Shown: positions 1-7,391 of the stretch, piece after piece
Position numbering within the stretch: the first letter of the stretch is position 1
Layout of the letters: every line of letters starts with the position of its first letter
NCBI GenBank assembly: GCA_018970625.1
Contig: JAGWVZ010000172.1
Coordinates: 1-7,459 of the forward strand
Direction: 5' to 3'
DNA from: Myxococcales bacterium
Lineage (GTDB): Bacteria; Myxococcota; Bradymonadia; REDH01
DNA length: 7,459 nt
Notes under the pieces: generated by a model
The model's database searches: none
Seen by the model: the letters and a program-made list of their open reading frames with translations, nothing else
What the model was told of the DNA's origin: nothing
Translations under genes and position numbers: made by a program

Positions 1-1
1 C

Positions 2-424
2 AGCGACTTCTTCAAGGACCACCTCAAGACCTACAAGAAGCGGCCCATCTACTGGCTCTTCTCGAGCGGCAAGGAGAAGGCGTTTCAGGCGCTGGTGTAC
101 CTGCACCGGTACAACGTGGGCACACTCGCCCGAATGCGCACCGAATACGTGATCCCGCTCCAGGGGCAGTTGGCGTCGCGAATCGAGCAGCTTGACGACG
201 ACAAGGCGCGCGCAACCTCGACTTCCCACCGGCGGGGCCTCCAGAAAGAGCAGGACACCCTCAGGAAGCAGCAAGCAGAGCTTTTCCGCTTTGACGAAAA
301 GCTCCGACACGCCGCCGACCAGCGAATTTCGCTCGACCTCGATGACGGTGTGAAAGTCAACTACGGCAAGTTCGGTGATCTTCTTGCCGAAGTGGACGCC
401 GTCACCGGCGGGAGTGACGAATGA
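2..424 (+). CDS. pglX: PglX, BREX type 1 adenine-specific DNA methyltransferase (C-terminal 140 residues, 5' truncated by window edge)
   Basis: PglX is the N6-adenine methyltransferase of BREX. It methylates a non-palindromic site on host DNA and takes part in telling self from phage DNA. Only the tail is here; the frame is open from base 2 to the TGA at 422-424, so the gene begins left of the window. The segment reading RPIYWLFSSGKEKAFQALVY, followed by LHRYN and then RMRTEYVIPL, is the characteristic distal region of BREX-1 PglX. A charged, probably coiled-coil stretch follows (rich in E, K, Q and R), and the protein ends in the family-typical LDDGVKVNYGKFGDLLAEV. The methyltransferase motifs (SAM-binding and NPPY type) lie upstream and cannot be checked. 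An internal ATG at 95 is not a real start, because the homologous sequence continues before it. The stop overlaps the pglZ start as ATGA, which indicates translational coupling. Confidence 0.93.
   Translation, partial: SDFFKDHLKTYKKRPIYWLFSSGKEKAFQALVYLHRYNVGTLARMRTEYVIPLQGQLASRIEQLDDDKARATSTSHRRGLQKEQDTLRKQQAELFRFDEKLRHAADQRISLDLDDGVKVNYGKFGDLLAEVDAVTGGSDE
410..414 (+). promoter_or_regulatory. Ribosome binding site for pglZ
   Basis: GGGAG lies six bases before the ATG at 421, inside the end of pglX. It supports the ATGA-overlap start for pglZ over any later methionine. Confidence 0.6.
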
Positions 425-3033
425 CGGACCTCCGCCAAGTCACATCCGCGCTTCACCGGCTCTTCCACGAGGAGGGGCATCGCGTCGTCTTCTGGAATGA
501 CCCTGACCGGGAGTTCGAGGAAGCGCTACCGACGATCAGCGTCGACGGAGTCAGCCTTCTTCGGGTCGATGAAGTGGGGGCGCTGTCCGCGAAGCTTCGC
601 CTCGAGCGGGAGCAGCCGGATCAGAAGTTCCTGGTGTACGCGCCGACTGAGGAGCCGGACTACGAGGATGACTGGTTGCTCGACATCCGTTTGTACAGCC
701 GTGGCTTCCGCGCGGACCGGGCCAGCATACTGCTGCAGGAGCTGGGACTCTCCAACCAGCACGTGCGCAGCCACCTGGCCGAGCGCCGTAAGTTCTTTGA
801 CGCGAGAGAGCGCATCCAGAAGCTGAAGCCGCTTGTGGAGCCGAACGACTCGGCGCTGGACCTCGACAGGAAGATGCTGACGGTCATTGCACGCTCAGAT
901 CAACCCGAGCCGTTCGACATCGTCCGAACCGTGTTTCACTCCTGGCTCGAATTTGCCGAGGTCGACCTCGATGTTGTGCCTCCTGCTTGGGAGCGCATCG
1001 AGAAGTTCGAGCTGGACGAAGCGTTTTGGCAGCTCGTGCGAGGGCATTTCGGATACTTCGAGGAAAGCCCGTCACTGAAGAACCTCCTGATTCGGCTCTT
1101 CGTCACAGACTTCGCGCACGGCCTGGACGGCGAGTTGCCGCAGTGGATGCGTTCACTCCGCCTTCCACAGGCAGGCTGGTCGAACACCGTCGTGTGTCTT
1201 GCCCAGTGGCGCGACAGCGGGAGCAAGCAGGGCAGTTACGAGCGCCTCTCGGGCCTGGTTGCCCTACTTCTGAAGCTTGACGATCTCCTCCCCAGTCTTG
1301 AACTCGAGGCCCTAGAGGGTACAAAAACGTTCCTCGCGGTGGAGAAGCGGGTCGCCAGCGCGTTGCGAGATCGAGTCAAGAACACGGCAAGTGCAATCAA
1401 CGCCGATGCGGTCAAAGCCACGGCGACGCGACGACAATCCGGCCACTGGGCCTCTTCCTCCGAGTCTTCGGTCGATGTGCCGCGGCGCGCGCTCCACGCG
1501 GTCTACGATGCGCTCAGCGCTGCGGCCGACCTGTTCGCTCTTCGCAACGAGCATCAGGACGGGTTTGAGTTCGCCGATGCCGCGGCGGCATATCGGGCCT
1601 ACGAGACGACGCTGTATCGCTTCGATCAGCTCTATCGACAATTTTGCGAGGCAGCCGACGTCGTCGTCGAACTCAACATCCTGAAGTCGCTGCGGCCTGA
1701 TGTTGAAGCCATCTACGTCAACTGGTTCCTGCCCGCCCTAGTTATGGCGTGGGGCAAACATGTGGCGCCCCCGCAGGGGTTGCTCAGCACGTGGCGGATT
1801 CCCGACGTACCGAATCAGCAGCAGTTCTTCGAACGCAGCGTGCGTTCCTGGACGCAAAGTGCAGACAACAAGCGAGCGTTTGTCATTGTGAGCGACGCGT
1901 TCCGCTACGAGGCGGCGCAGGAACTCATGGGCGTCCTCAACGGTACCTACCGGGTGTCGGCCGAGCTCCGGTCGCAGCTGGGCGTGTTGCCGTCCTACAC
2001 AGCGCTGGGGATGGCAAGTCTGCTCCCCCACCACAAGCTGTCGTACAAGGTGGGCAGCGCGGAAGTGTTGGTAGACGGCAAGTCCTCGGTGTCGACCGCG
2101 CGCGACAGCGTTCTTCAGGGCGTCGGCGGTATGGCCGTCCGCTTCGACGACCTTATCGCGCTGTCCAAGGAAAAGGGGCGAGACCTCGTTCGCGACAAGC
2201 GAGTCGTCTACATCTACCACGACAAGGTCGATGCCATTGGTGACGACGCGAAGACCGAGGCTGGCACCTTTCAGGCTGTTCGGCAGGCGATCGAGGAGCT
2301 GGCCTCTATGGTCACCTATATCGTTAACAACCTGAACGGGCACTACATCGTAGTGACGGCCGACCACGGGTTTCTGTTTACGGAAACGTCGCCAGGCGAG
2401 CCCGAGAAAAGCAAGCTCGCCGAGCATCCCCAGGGCGAACTCGTAGCGAAGAAGCGGTACCTGCTCGGGCGCGGGCTGCCGGCGAATGGCGACGTCTGGC
2501 ATGGCTCCACCAAAGTCACCGCTGGCGCTGACGGCGACATGGAGTTCTGGATTCCACGAGGAGCCAACCGATTTCACTTCGTCGGCGGCGCCCGCTTCAT
2601 CCACGGAGGTGCGATGCCGCAAGAGGTGGTGGTGCCAGTGCTGACCATCAAGCACGCACGAGGCAAGGCCGCTGACTCGACGCGGCCGAAGCCACTCGAC
2701 GTTCAGGTTCTCGGCGCCAGCCATCGGGTCACGACCACGAGACACCGCTTCCAGCTCATTCAGATGGAGCCGGTCAGTGACCGCGTGAAGGCCGTGACGT
2801 TGCGCGTCGGAATCTATGAGGGTGAGACGGCGGTCACCAACATCGAGACTGTCGCGTTCGACTCGACTTCCGCCAACATGGACGAGCGCAAGAAGTGGGT
2901 GAATCTCGTTCTCGTTGACCGTCCGTACGACAAGAAGACGGCGTATCGACTGGTCCTTCAGGACGCTGAGACCGGCATCGAGCTCCAGAGCGTAAACGTC
3001 ATCATCGACAGGGCATTCACAGATGACTTCTGA
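421..3033 (+). CDS. pglZ: PglZ, BREX type 1 alkaline-phosphatase-superfamily protein
   Basis: PglZ is a core BREX component found in all BREX types. Its central domain has an alkaline-phosphatase-like metallohydrolase fold, and it works with PglX in the defence complex; its exact reaction in BREX-1 is not settled. At 870 residues it is close to the usual BREX-1 length. The N-terminus has the family signature RVVFWNDPDREFEE near residues 21-34. The PglZ core starts near residue 485: AFVIVSDAFRYE carries the first expected metal-ligand aspartate (D492). HDKVDAIGDD follows at 600-609, then VVTADHGF with the paired ligands D648 and H649, and HGG at 728-730 before the PQEVVVP strand (733-739). All these core motifs look intact. 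The region from about 780 to the end is a beta-rich C-terminal domain. The ATG at 421 overlaps the pglX stop, and the 3' end overlaps brxL by 11 bases, so the gene is an internal operon member with no room for its own promoter outside coding sequence. Confidence 0.95.
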   Translation: MTDLRQVTSALHRLFHEEGHRVVFWNDPDREFEEALPTISVDGVSLLRVDEVGALSAKLRLEREQPDQKFLVYAPTEEPDYEDDWLLDIRLYSRGFRADRASILLQELGLSNQHVRSHLAERRKFFDARERIQKLKPLVEPNDSALDLDRKMLTVIARSDQPEPFDIVRTVFHSWLEFAEVDLDVVPPAWERIEKFELDEAFWQLVRGHFGYFEESPSLKNLLIRLFVTDFAHGLDGELPQWMRSLRLPQAGWSNTVVCLAQWRDSGSKQGSYERLSGLVALLLKLDDLLPSLELEALEGTKTFLAVEKRVASALRDRVKNTASAINADAVKATATRRQSGHWASSSESSVDVPRRALHAVYDALSAAADLFALRNEHQDGFEFADAAAAYRAYETTLYRFDQLYRQFCEAADVVVELNILKSLRPDVEAIYVNWFLPALVMAWGKHVAPPQGLLSTWRIPDVPNQQQFFERSVRSWTQSADNKRAFVIVSDAFRYEAAQELMGVLNGTYRVSAELRSQLGVLPSYTALGMASLLPHHKLSYKVGSAEVLVDGKSSVSTARDSVLQGVGGMAVRFDDLIALSKEKGRDLVRDKRVVYIYHDKVDAIGDDAKTEAGTFQAVRQAIEELASMVTYIVNNLNGHYIVVTADHGFLFTETSPGEPEKSKLAEHPQGELVAKKRYLLGRGLPANGDVWHGSTKVTAGADGDMEFWIPRGANRFHFVGGARFIHGGAMPQEVVVPVLTIKHARGKAADSTRPKPLDVQVLGASHRVTTTRHRFQLIQMEPVSDRVKAVTLRVGIYEGETAVTNIETVAFDSTSANMDERKKWVNLVLVDRPYDKKTAYRLVLQDAETGIELQSVNVIIDRAFTDDF

Positions 3034-5071
3034 GCAAAAGATCGCCGACCCCGCACTCGATGACCTCCTGACTCAGCGTTTCGCAGGGAAGGTCGTCCGT
3101 AAGGACCTGACCAAGCTGGTGAAGGAGGGGGCAAACGTCCCCGTGTACGTGCTCGAGTACCTGCTCGGGACGTACTGCGCCTCAAGCGACGATGCCGTCA
3201 TCGACGAGGGCTTGAAGACGGTCAAGCGGGTGCTGGCAGAGAACTACGTTCGACCTGACGAGGCCGAGCGCGTCAAGTCGGTCATTCGCGAGCGTGGCAG
3301 TCTGAAGCTGATCGACAAGGTCACAGTGACCCTCAACGAGAAGCGAGACGTGTACGAGGCGTTCCTCGGCAACCTGGGGGTGAAGGGCATCGAGGTCCCG
3401 AGCGAGATCGTCAAGAAGTACGAGAAGCTTCTCGTTGGCGGAATCTGGTCTCTGGTGACTCTGGAGTACTTCTTCGAAGAAGCGCAGAAGGGGTCACCGT
3501 TCCTGCTCCGCGATCTGAAGCCGATTCAGATGCCCAACATGGACATGGAGGAACTGTTCGAAGCACGTCGTGGCTTCACGGAGGGCCAGTGGATCGATGC
3601 TCTTCTGCGATCTACCGGGATGGAGCCCGCGAACTTTACGGAGCGCGTGAAGTGGCACCTCCTCGCGCGGATGATCCCGCTCATCGAGAACAACTTCAAT
3701 CTCGCAGAGCTTGGGCCGCGCGGAACGGGCAAGAGCCACATCTACAAAGAGATTAGTCCGAACAGCATCCTAGTGTCGGGCGGTCAGACGACAGTCGCCA
3801 ACCTGTTCTACAACATGGCACGCCGGGTCGTCGGCCTCGTCGGGGTGTGGGACGTAGTTGCGTTCGACGAGGTCGCCGGCATCTCGTTCAAGGATAAAGA
3901 TGGCGTCCAAATCATGAAGGACTACATGGCGTCCGGTTCGTTCGCCCGTGGACGTGACTCTGTGAACGCGTATGCCTCGATGGTCTTTGTTGGCAACATC
4001 AACCAGCCGGTCGACACGCTCGTGAAGACGAGCCACCTTTTTGCGCCGTTCCCCGAGGCGATGATTGATTCGGCCTTCTTCGATCGGTTCCACTGCTACG
4101 TGCCGGGCTGGGAAATCCCGAAGATGCGTCCTGAGTTCTTCACGAATCAGTACGGGCTTATCGTGGACTACTTGGCCGAGTTCCTCCGCGAGATGCGGAA
4201 GAGGAACTTCGGAGACGCGATCAACAAGTACTTCAAGCTCGGACGTGACCTCAATCAGCGCGACACAATCGCTGTCAAGCACACGGTGTCTGGGCTTCTG
4301 AAGCTTCTGTACCCGCACGAGCAGTATGACAAGGAAGCTGTCCGACGATGCCTGGAGTACGCGCTCGAGTCGCGTCGCCGAGTGAAGGAGCAACTCAAGA
4401 AGATCGGAGGGATGGAGTTCTTCGACGTTCACTTCAGCTACATCGACCAGGACACCATGGAGGAAAAGTTCATCATGGTGCAGGAGCAGGGAGGCGGTTC
4501 CTTGATTCCTGATGGGCCTCTCAGCCCAGGCGCGATGCACACCATTGCGACCGGCACGTCCGGTCACCTCGGCCTGTACCGTCTGGAGACGCAGGTCATG
4601 GCCGGTAGCGGTACATTGAAGATGTCGGGATTCGGGTCGAACGGCGGGGCCAAAGAAGCCGTGAAGGTGGGCTTCGACTACTTCAAGGCCAACGGTTCCT
4701 CGGTGAGCGCCTCGCTCAAGGCGGGCGATCACGACTATCACCTACACGTTGTCGAGCTTCACAACACGGGCGCCACGACCGCAATGACGCTCGCCGCGTT
4801 CGTGGCGTTCTGCTCGGGCGTCCTCGGTCGGCCGGTCCAGCCCCAGATGGTCGTTTTGGGGAGCATGAGTCTCGGCGGAAATGTGGTGCCGGTCGAAAAT
4901 CTCGCGGAGTCGCTCCAGGTGGCGTTCGATGCAGGCGCGCGCAAGGTGTTGCTCCCAATGGCAAGCGTTCGCGACATCCCGACGATTCCAGGCGAGTTGT
5001 TCGCCAAGTTCCAGACGAGCTTTTACTCGGACCCCAGAGACGCGGTGTTCAAGGCACTGGGGGTGCAGTAG
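3023..5071 (+). CDS. brxL: BrxL, BREX type 1 AAA+ ATPase with Lon-like C-terminal domain
   Basis: BrxL is the last core gene of BREX-1. It is a DNA-associated AAA+ protein needed for phage restriction and not for methylation, often annotated as a Lon-like protease. The length of 682 residues is normal for the family. The N-terminal domain includes KVVRKDLTKLVKEGANVPVY (residues 19-38). The ATPase has Walker A GPRGTGKS (231-238), Walker B VVAFDE (278-283, with D282 and E283), a probable sensor-1 asparagine in FVGNIN (N325), and a probable arginine finger in FFDRF (R355). The Lon-like domain covers about 520-682. By eye it aligns to Lon at DYHLHV (571-576) and at GSMSLGGNVVPVENLAESL (613-631). 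Where Lon has its catalytic serine (DGPSAG) this protein reads NTGATTAM, and where Lon has its catalytic lysine (GGLKEK) it has A628, so peptidase activity is doubtful. The ATG at 3023 lies inside the end of pglZ, and AGGG about nine bases upstream may serve as ribosome site. No gene follows on this strand. Confidence 0.95.
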   Translation: MTSEQKIADPALDDLLTQRFAGKVVRKDLTKLVKEGANVPVYVLEYLLGTYCASSDDAVIDEGLKTVKRVLAENYVRPDEAERVKSVIRERGSLKLIDKVTVTLNEKRDVYEAFLGNLGVKGIEVPSEIVKKYEKLLVGGIWSLVTLEYFFEEAQKGSPFLLRDLKPIQMPNMDMEELFEARRGFTEGQWIDALLRSTGMEPANFTERVKWHLLARMIPLIENNFNLAELGPRGTGKSHIYKEISPNSILVSGGQTTVANLFYNMARRVVGLVGVWDVVAFDEVAGISFKDKDGVQIMKDYMASGSFARGRDSVNAYASMVFVGNINQPVDTLVKTSHLFAPFPEAMIDSAFFDRFHCYVPGWEIPKMRPEFFTNQYGLIVDYLAEFLREMRKRNFGDAINKYFKLGRDLNQRDTIAVKHTVSGLLKLLYPHEQYDKEAVRRCLEYALESRRRVKEQLKKIGGMEFFDVHFSYIDQDTMEEKFIMVQEQGGGSLIPDGPLSPGAMHTIATGTSGHLGLYRLETQVMAGSGTLKMSGFGSNGGAKEAVKVGFDYFKANGSSVSASLKAGDHDYHLHVVELHNTGATTAMTLAAFVAFCSGVLGRPVQPQMVVLGSMSLGGNVVPVENLAESLQVAFDAGARKVLLPMASVRDIPTIPGELFAKFQTSFYSDPRDAVFKALGVQ

Positions 5072-5243
5072 GGACTCGCGCCTCTCCGCTGCGTCCCGGC
5101 TCTCACCCCCGCACCGGTTCACACCAGGCAGCCCCCCGAACCCGCCGTTCTCGCGGGCGTAGTCGCCGCCAGCGCTTGCGTCGCGCCGTCGTCGCCATCG
5201 CGCTTCGCCACAGCACCCTCGTGGGGGAGCTACTAGTAAACGC

Positions 5244-5286
5244 AAACGTCGGCCCCGTTGCTCAACAGCGGGGCCGATGTCGTTTT
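5244..5286 (+). terminator. Rho-independent terminator-like hairpin after brxL
   Basis: Arms TCGGCCCCGTTG (5249-5260) and CAGCGGGGCCGA (5266-5277) pair over 12 bases with a single G-U wobble around the five-base loop CTCAA. AAACG (5244-5248) can extend the stem by pairing with CGTTT (5281-5285) past a TGT bulge, and TTTT follows at 5283-5286. The hairpin is 172 bases after the brxL stop and in the right orientation to end the BREX transcript. The T-tract is short, so the call rests mostly on the very GC-rich stem. The opposite strand ends in CGTTTGCG, a weaker tail, so termination in both directions is possible. Confidence 0.65.
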
Positions 5287-5500
5287 GGGGTCTGGGTGGT
5301 ACGGCTGCGGTGAGGCGGCGAAAGTCCCCTGTATTCGCGGGGTTTTGCGCGAGGGCGCGTGCTGGGGTGTGGTTCCGGGCGGCATCTCCTGGGCGGTCGG
5401 GAGAGTGGCCGAGCGCGTCGGGAGACGTGTTCCGAGGGTCGGCTCAGGGTCGGTTCGCGGCGTTCTCCGGGGTTGGGAGAGCGGTTTGGGGGAGATGGGG

Positions 5501-5786
5501 TGACCCGTTGTTGAACAGCGACGGGCAATCGAGGACGGGCGTGACCAGTCATTGAACGCGGGTGACCAGATGCTGAGCATCCGAGTGACCCAACCTTGAA
5601 CGCTCTGACCTGTCATTGAACACGAGCATGACCGATTATTGAGCAGGCTCACCCGTTACTGAGCGTTCGCAGCCGACGAGTGTGTGTAAGGTCCTGGAAT
5701 TGTTGAGGGTGCCGGGATTGCGGGTGACCCGGTGTTGAACAGGGTGGGTGACCCTGGGGTTAGCAGGTTGACCCGGCGGTGGACCG
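5501..5786 (+). repeat. Array of about ten degenerate 18-base direct repeats, possible transposon end
   Basis: Units of the form TGACC-N6-TTGAAC-NN begin at 5501, 5542, 5563, 5586, 5606, 5629, 5649, 5725, 5749 and 5769, all in the same orientation. The best conserved are 5501 (TGACCCGTTGTTGAACAG), 5542 (TGACCAGTCATTGAACGC), 5606 (TGACCTGTCATTGAACAC) and 5725 (TGACCCGGTGTTGAACAG). Others have TGAGC in place of TGAAC (5563, 5629, 5649), and the last two (5749, 5769) are the most degraded. Starts are 20-24 bases apart, about two helical turns, except for one 41-base and one 76-base gap. Such phased, diverged same-strand sites are what one expects of multiple transposase-binding sites at the end of an IS21-like or Mu/Tn7-type DDE element. 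No transposase gene or opposite end is visible, so a remnant or MITE-like scar is the preferred reading. A regulatory protein-binding array is the alternative. Confidence 0.6.
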
Positions 5787-5895
5787 GTGCAGAGCGCAGG
5801 AGCGCTCGCAGACCTACGCGCAGTTCGAGGGTGCTGTGCGCAGACGGAGATGAGGCGCTACGGCGCCCAGCTCGGGGAAACGGTTCAAACGTGGC

Positions 5896-5939
5896 CTGAA
5901 CTGCGGTCGGAAGTCGCGACTGACCGCCAGACCGTTCAG
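5896..5939 (-). terminator. Dyad downstream of the helicase gene, possible terminator of the minus-strand operon
   Basis: Nested inverted repeats centre near 5916. The outer arms are CTGAAC (5896-5901) and GTTCAG (5934-5939), the middle arms GCGGTC (5903-5908) and GACCGC (5922-5927), with the palindrome AGTCGCGACT (5912-5921) inside. The dyad starts 19 bases after the helicase stop in its transcription direction. It is followed on the minus strand by sequence containing ACGTTTG and CGTTT, not a true T-tract. The position suits a terminator, but the stem is interrupted and the tail weak. Confidence 0.3.
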
Positions 5940-5957
5940 CTGCCAAGAGGACCTGGT

Positions 5958-7391
5958 TCACCTGAGCGCGGGTATCAGTGTGCGCGAGTTGGAAACGATG
6001 GTGAGCGACTTCGAGGCGCGCGTAAGGGCCACGTAGAGCCCCTCCTTTGAGAAACGGTCGGGCTCCCACAGCACTAGACCATGATCGAACTCGAGTCCCT
6101 TCACGAGCAAGGGAGTACCGATGGTTCGTCGATGAGTGAGACGACCTCTGTGTCGGGCCCGCGTTCGAGCCGCCGCAACCATTTCGGGCAGATCAGCGAA
6201 CGTGTCGCCGGTGCAGTGACGAAGCGCCTCGCGAAGTTGGTATACGCACTCACGCCGATACAGCCACCACTCGTCCCTGTGCGCGAGCACACCCTCGAGC
6301 CACGCCAGCGCGTTACCAGGGGTGGCCTTCGTAGCCAGCGCGTTGAGTCGATCGGCGTGATCGCGGTTCTTCGTGATCCGCGAGACTCCCCGACCAGCTT
6401 TGATGGCTTCTACAGAAGTCCTCAGCGCCGTTCCCATGGCGGTCATTCGATCCGAGACGAAACCAACAAGCGCCTCGACGGCTTCGGTGCCGTTCGCGTC
6501 GACGAGTTTGACCGCCAGCCGAAGTAGGTCGGGATCATCGAAACGCTCCACGATCGGCCACCGACCGCCCATCCGTCTAGCAAGGTCCGTGCACTTGTTC
6601 GGCCATTGCAGGATCGCCACCACCGTGTCGCTCGAAGGCGCACTGATGCCGCGACAAGCACCGGCCCAGGTATCGGGTGGTTCGATGGCTGCGCTGTGCG
6701 GTACCCACGTGACGGGGGCGTCGGCGGCGATCGCGAGGCGCCCTGTGGACTCAAGCTGCTGTCGAGCCGCAACGAGCCACTCCCCGAGCGCCGCGTTTCG
6801 GCCCTCACGCCGCCAGCGCCACGGCTCCGTGAGCGCGTTGTCCAGAACGTCGAAGTCCGACTCGATCGTGCTCCACGGCACGACCGGGTCGTCGCGGAAC
6901 CCAAAGATGCTCTGAAGCGGATCACCGACGCCCCGGCACGGGATGCACTCCGCGAGCGCGCTGAGAACGGCATGCTGCTTGAGCGAGCAGTCCTGATACT
7001 CGTCAACCAGCACCCCGCTGTAGCTCTCGCTGATGACCCTCCTGCCGAGCGCGGTTCGGCAGACTTTCTCTGCACCGGGGTAGGTCGCGGTCCAGTCGGG
7101 ATCGGCCTCGGCTCCGGGGCGGTAGCCAGAGATCCCCGGGTACGCGGCGCCGTAGCGAAGGCACCACCCGGCGATCGTATCGAGATGGAACTTCTCCTGC
7201 GGCACGTGCATCTCGGCGAGTCGTTTCTTGATGGCGGCCACACCAGCGTGCGTGTGCGTCAGGACGAGCTGACGGCCCGAGCGCTGGTCCGCGACGAGTT
7301 GACCGAGCAGCTGGGTCTTCCCACAACCAGCAGCAGCTACCGCAAACGAGCGCGTGGAGCCGAGCATCGCTTCGACTGCCGCGTTAGCCAT
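5958..7391 (-). CDS. UvrD/Rep-type superfamily 1A helicase, short GajB-like form
   Basis: The predicted product is an ATP-dependent DNA helicase of the UvrD/PcrA/Rep superfamily. Visible motifs in the 477 residues are: motif I (Walker A) AAAGCGKT at 19-26, motif Ia VLTHTHAG at 43-50, motif II VDEYQD at 129-134, motif III GVGDPLQSIFGF at 154-165, a probable motif IV arginine in EPWRWR (189-194), motif V VKGLEFDH at 430-437, and motif VI YVALTRAS at 453-460. It is much shorter than housekeeping UvrD or Rep (about 670-720), and begins almost at Walker A with no clear glutamine Q-motif. The start is well bounded: an in-frame TGA (7404-7406) lies five codons upstream, with no other start codon between. 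The start overlaps the end of the preceding gene by eight bases. Small UvrD helicases coupled to an OLD-family nuclease gene form Gabija (GajAB) and related defence modules, and the size matches GajB, so a role in phage defence is inferred. An unrelated repair helicase is possible. Confidence 0.88.
   Translation of the reverse strand: MANAAVEAMLGSTRSFAVAAAGCGKTQLLGQLVADQRSGRQLVLTHTHAGVAAIKKRLAEMHVPQEKFHLDTIAGWCLRYGAAYPGISGYRPGAEADPDWTATYPGAEKVCRTALGRRVISESYSGVLVDEYQDCSLKQHAVLSALAECIPCRGVGDPLQSIFGFRDDPVVPWSTIESDFDVLDNALTEPWRWRREGRNAALGEWLVAARQQLESTGRLAIAADAPVTWVPHSAAIEPPDTWAGACRGISAPSSDTVVAILQWPNKCTDLARRMGGRWPIVERFDDPDLLRLAVKLVDANGTEAVEALVGFVSDRMTAMGTALRTSVEAIKAGRGVSRITKNRDHADRLNALATKATPGNALAWLEGVLAHRDEWWLYRRECVYQLREALRHCTGDTFADLPEMVAAARTRARHRGRLTHRRTIGTPLLVKGLEFDHGLVLWEPDRFSKEGLYVALTRASKSLTIVSNSRTLIPALR

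Larger units (their letters stand above)
5072..5957. other. Intergenic region between convergent BREX and helicase operons, no credible gene
   Basis: This 886-base stretch separates the stops of two converging transcripts. Bases 5072-5243 are C-rich on the plus strand and hold nothing I recognise. A terminator-like hairpin sits at 5244-5286. Bases 5287-5500 are G-rich on the plus strand and end in four G-runs (5469-5500). A degenerate direct-repeat array occupies 5501-5786. Bases 5787-5957 contain short inverted repeats, including a 5-base stem with a TACG loop at 5854-5867 and a larger dyad at 5896-5939. The open frames here have repeat-derived or biased low-complexity composition, no clear ribosome site, and no recognisable domain. 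Confidence 0.75.

Noticed and set aside
1738..2745. 335-codon open frame on the minus strand opposite pglZ
   Set aside because: It lies wholly within the well-supported pglZ gene, shows no domain or motif, and such long antisense frames are normal in GC-rich coding DNA.
3770..4741. 323-codon open frame on the minus strand opposite brxL
   Set aside because: It is antisense to a conserved AAA+ gene, rich in E, R, V and H from reverse reading of GC-biased codons, and has no recognisable domain.
5505..5516. Integron attC-like core (GTTGAAC matches GTTRRRY)
   Set aside because: The heptamer recurs only as part of the 18-base direct repeat; the paired inverse core, the L and R box layout, and an integrase are missing.
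5233..5652. 139-codon minus-strand open frame over the repeat region
   Set aside because: Its N-terminal half is a translation of the DNA repeats (recurring short N-, S- and W-containing patterns) and the rest is proline/arginine/threonine-rich low complexity.
5501..5786. CRISPR array
   Set aside because: The repeats are short and imperfect, vary inside the unit, and are separated by only 2-6 bases; there are no uniform spacers and no cas gene.
5656..6069. 137-codon minus-strand open frame overlapping the helicase 3' end
   Set aside because: It overlaps the helicase in another frame and runs into the repeat array; no motif or ribosome site supports it.
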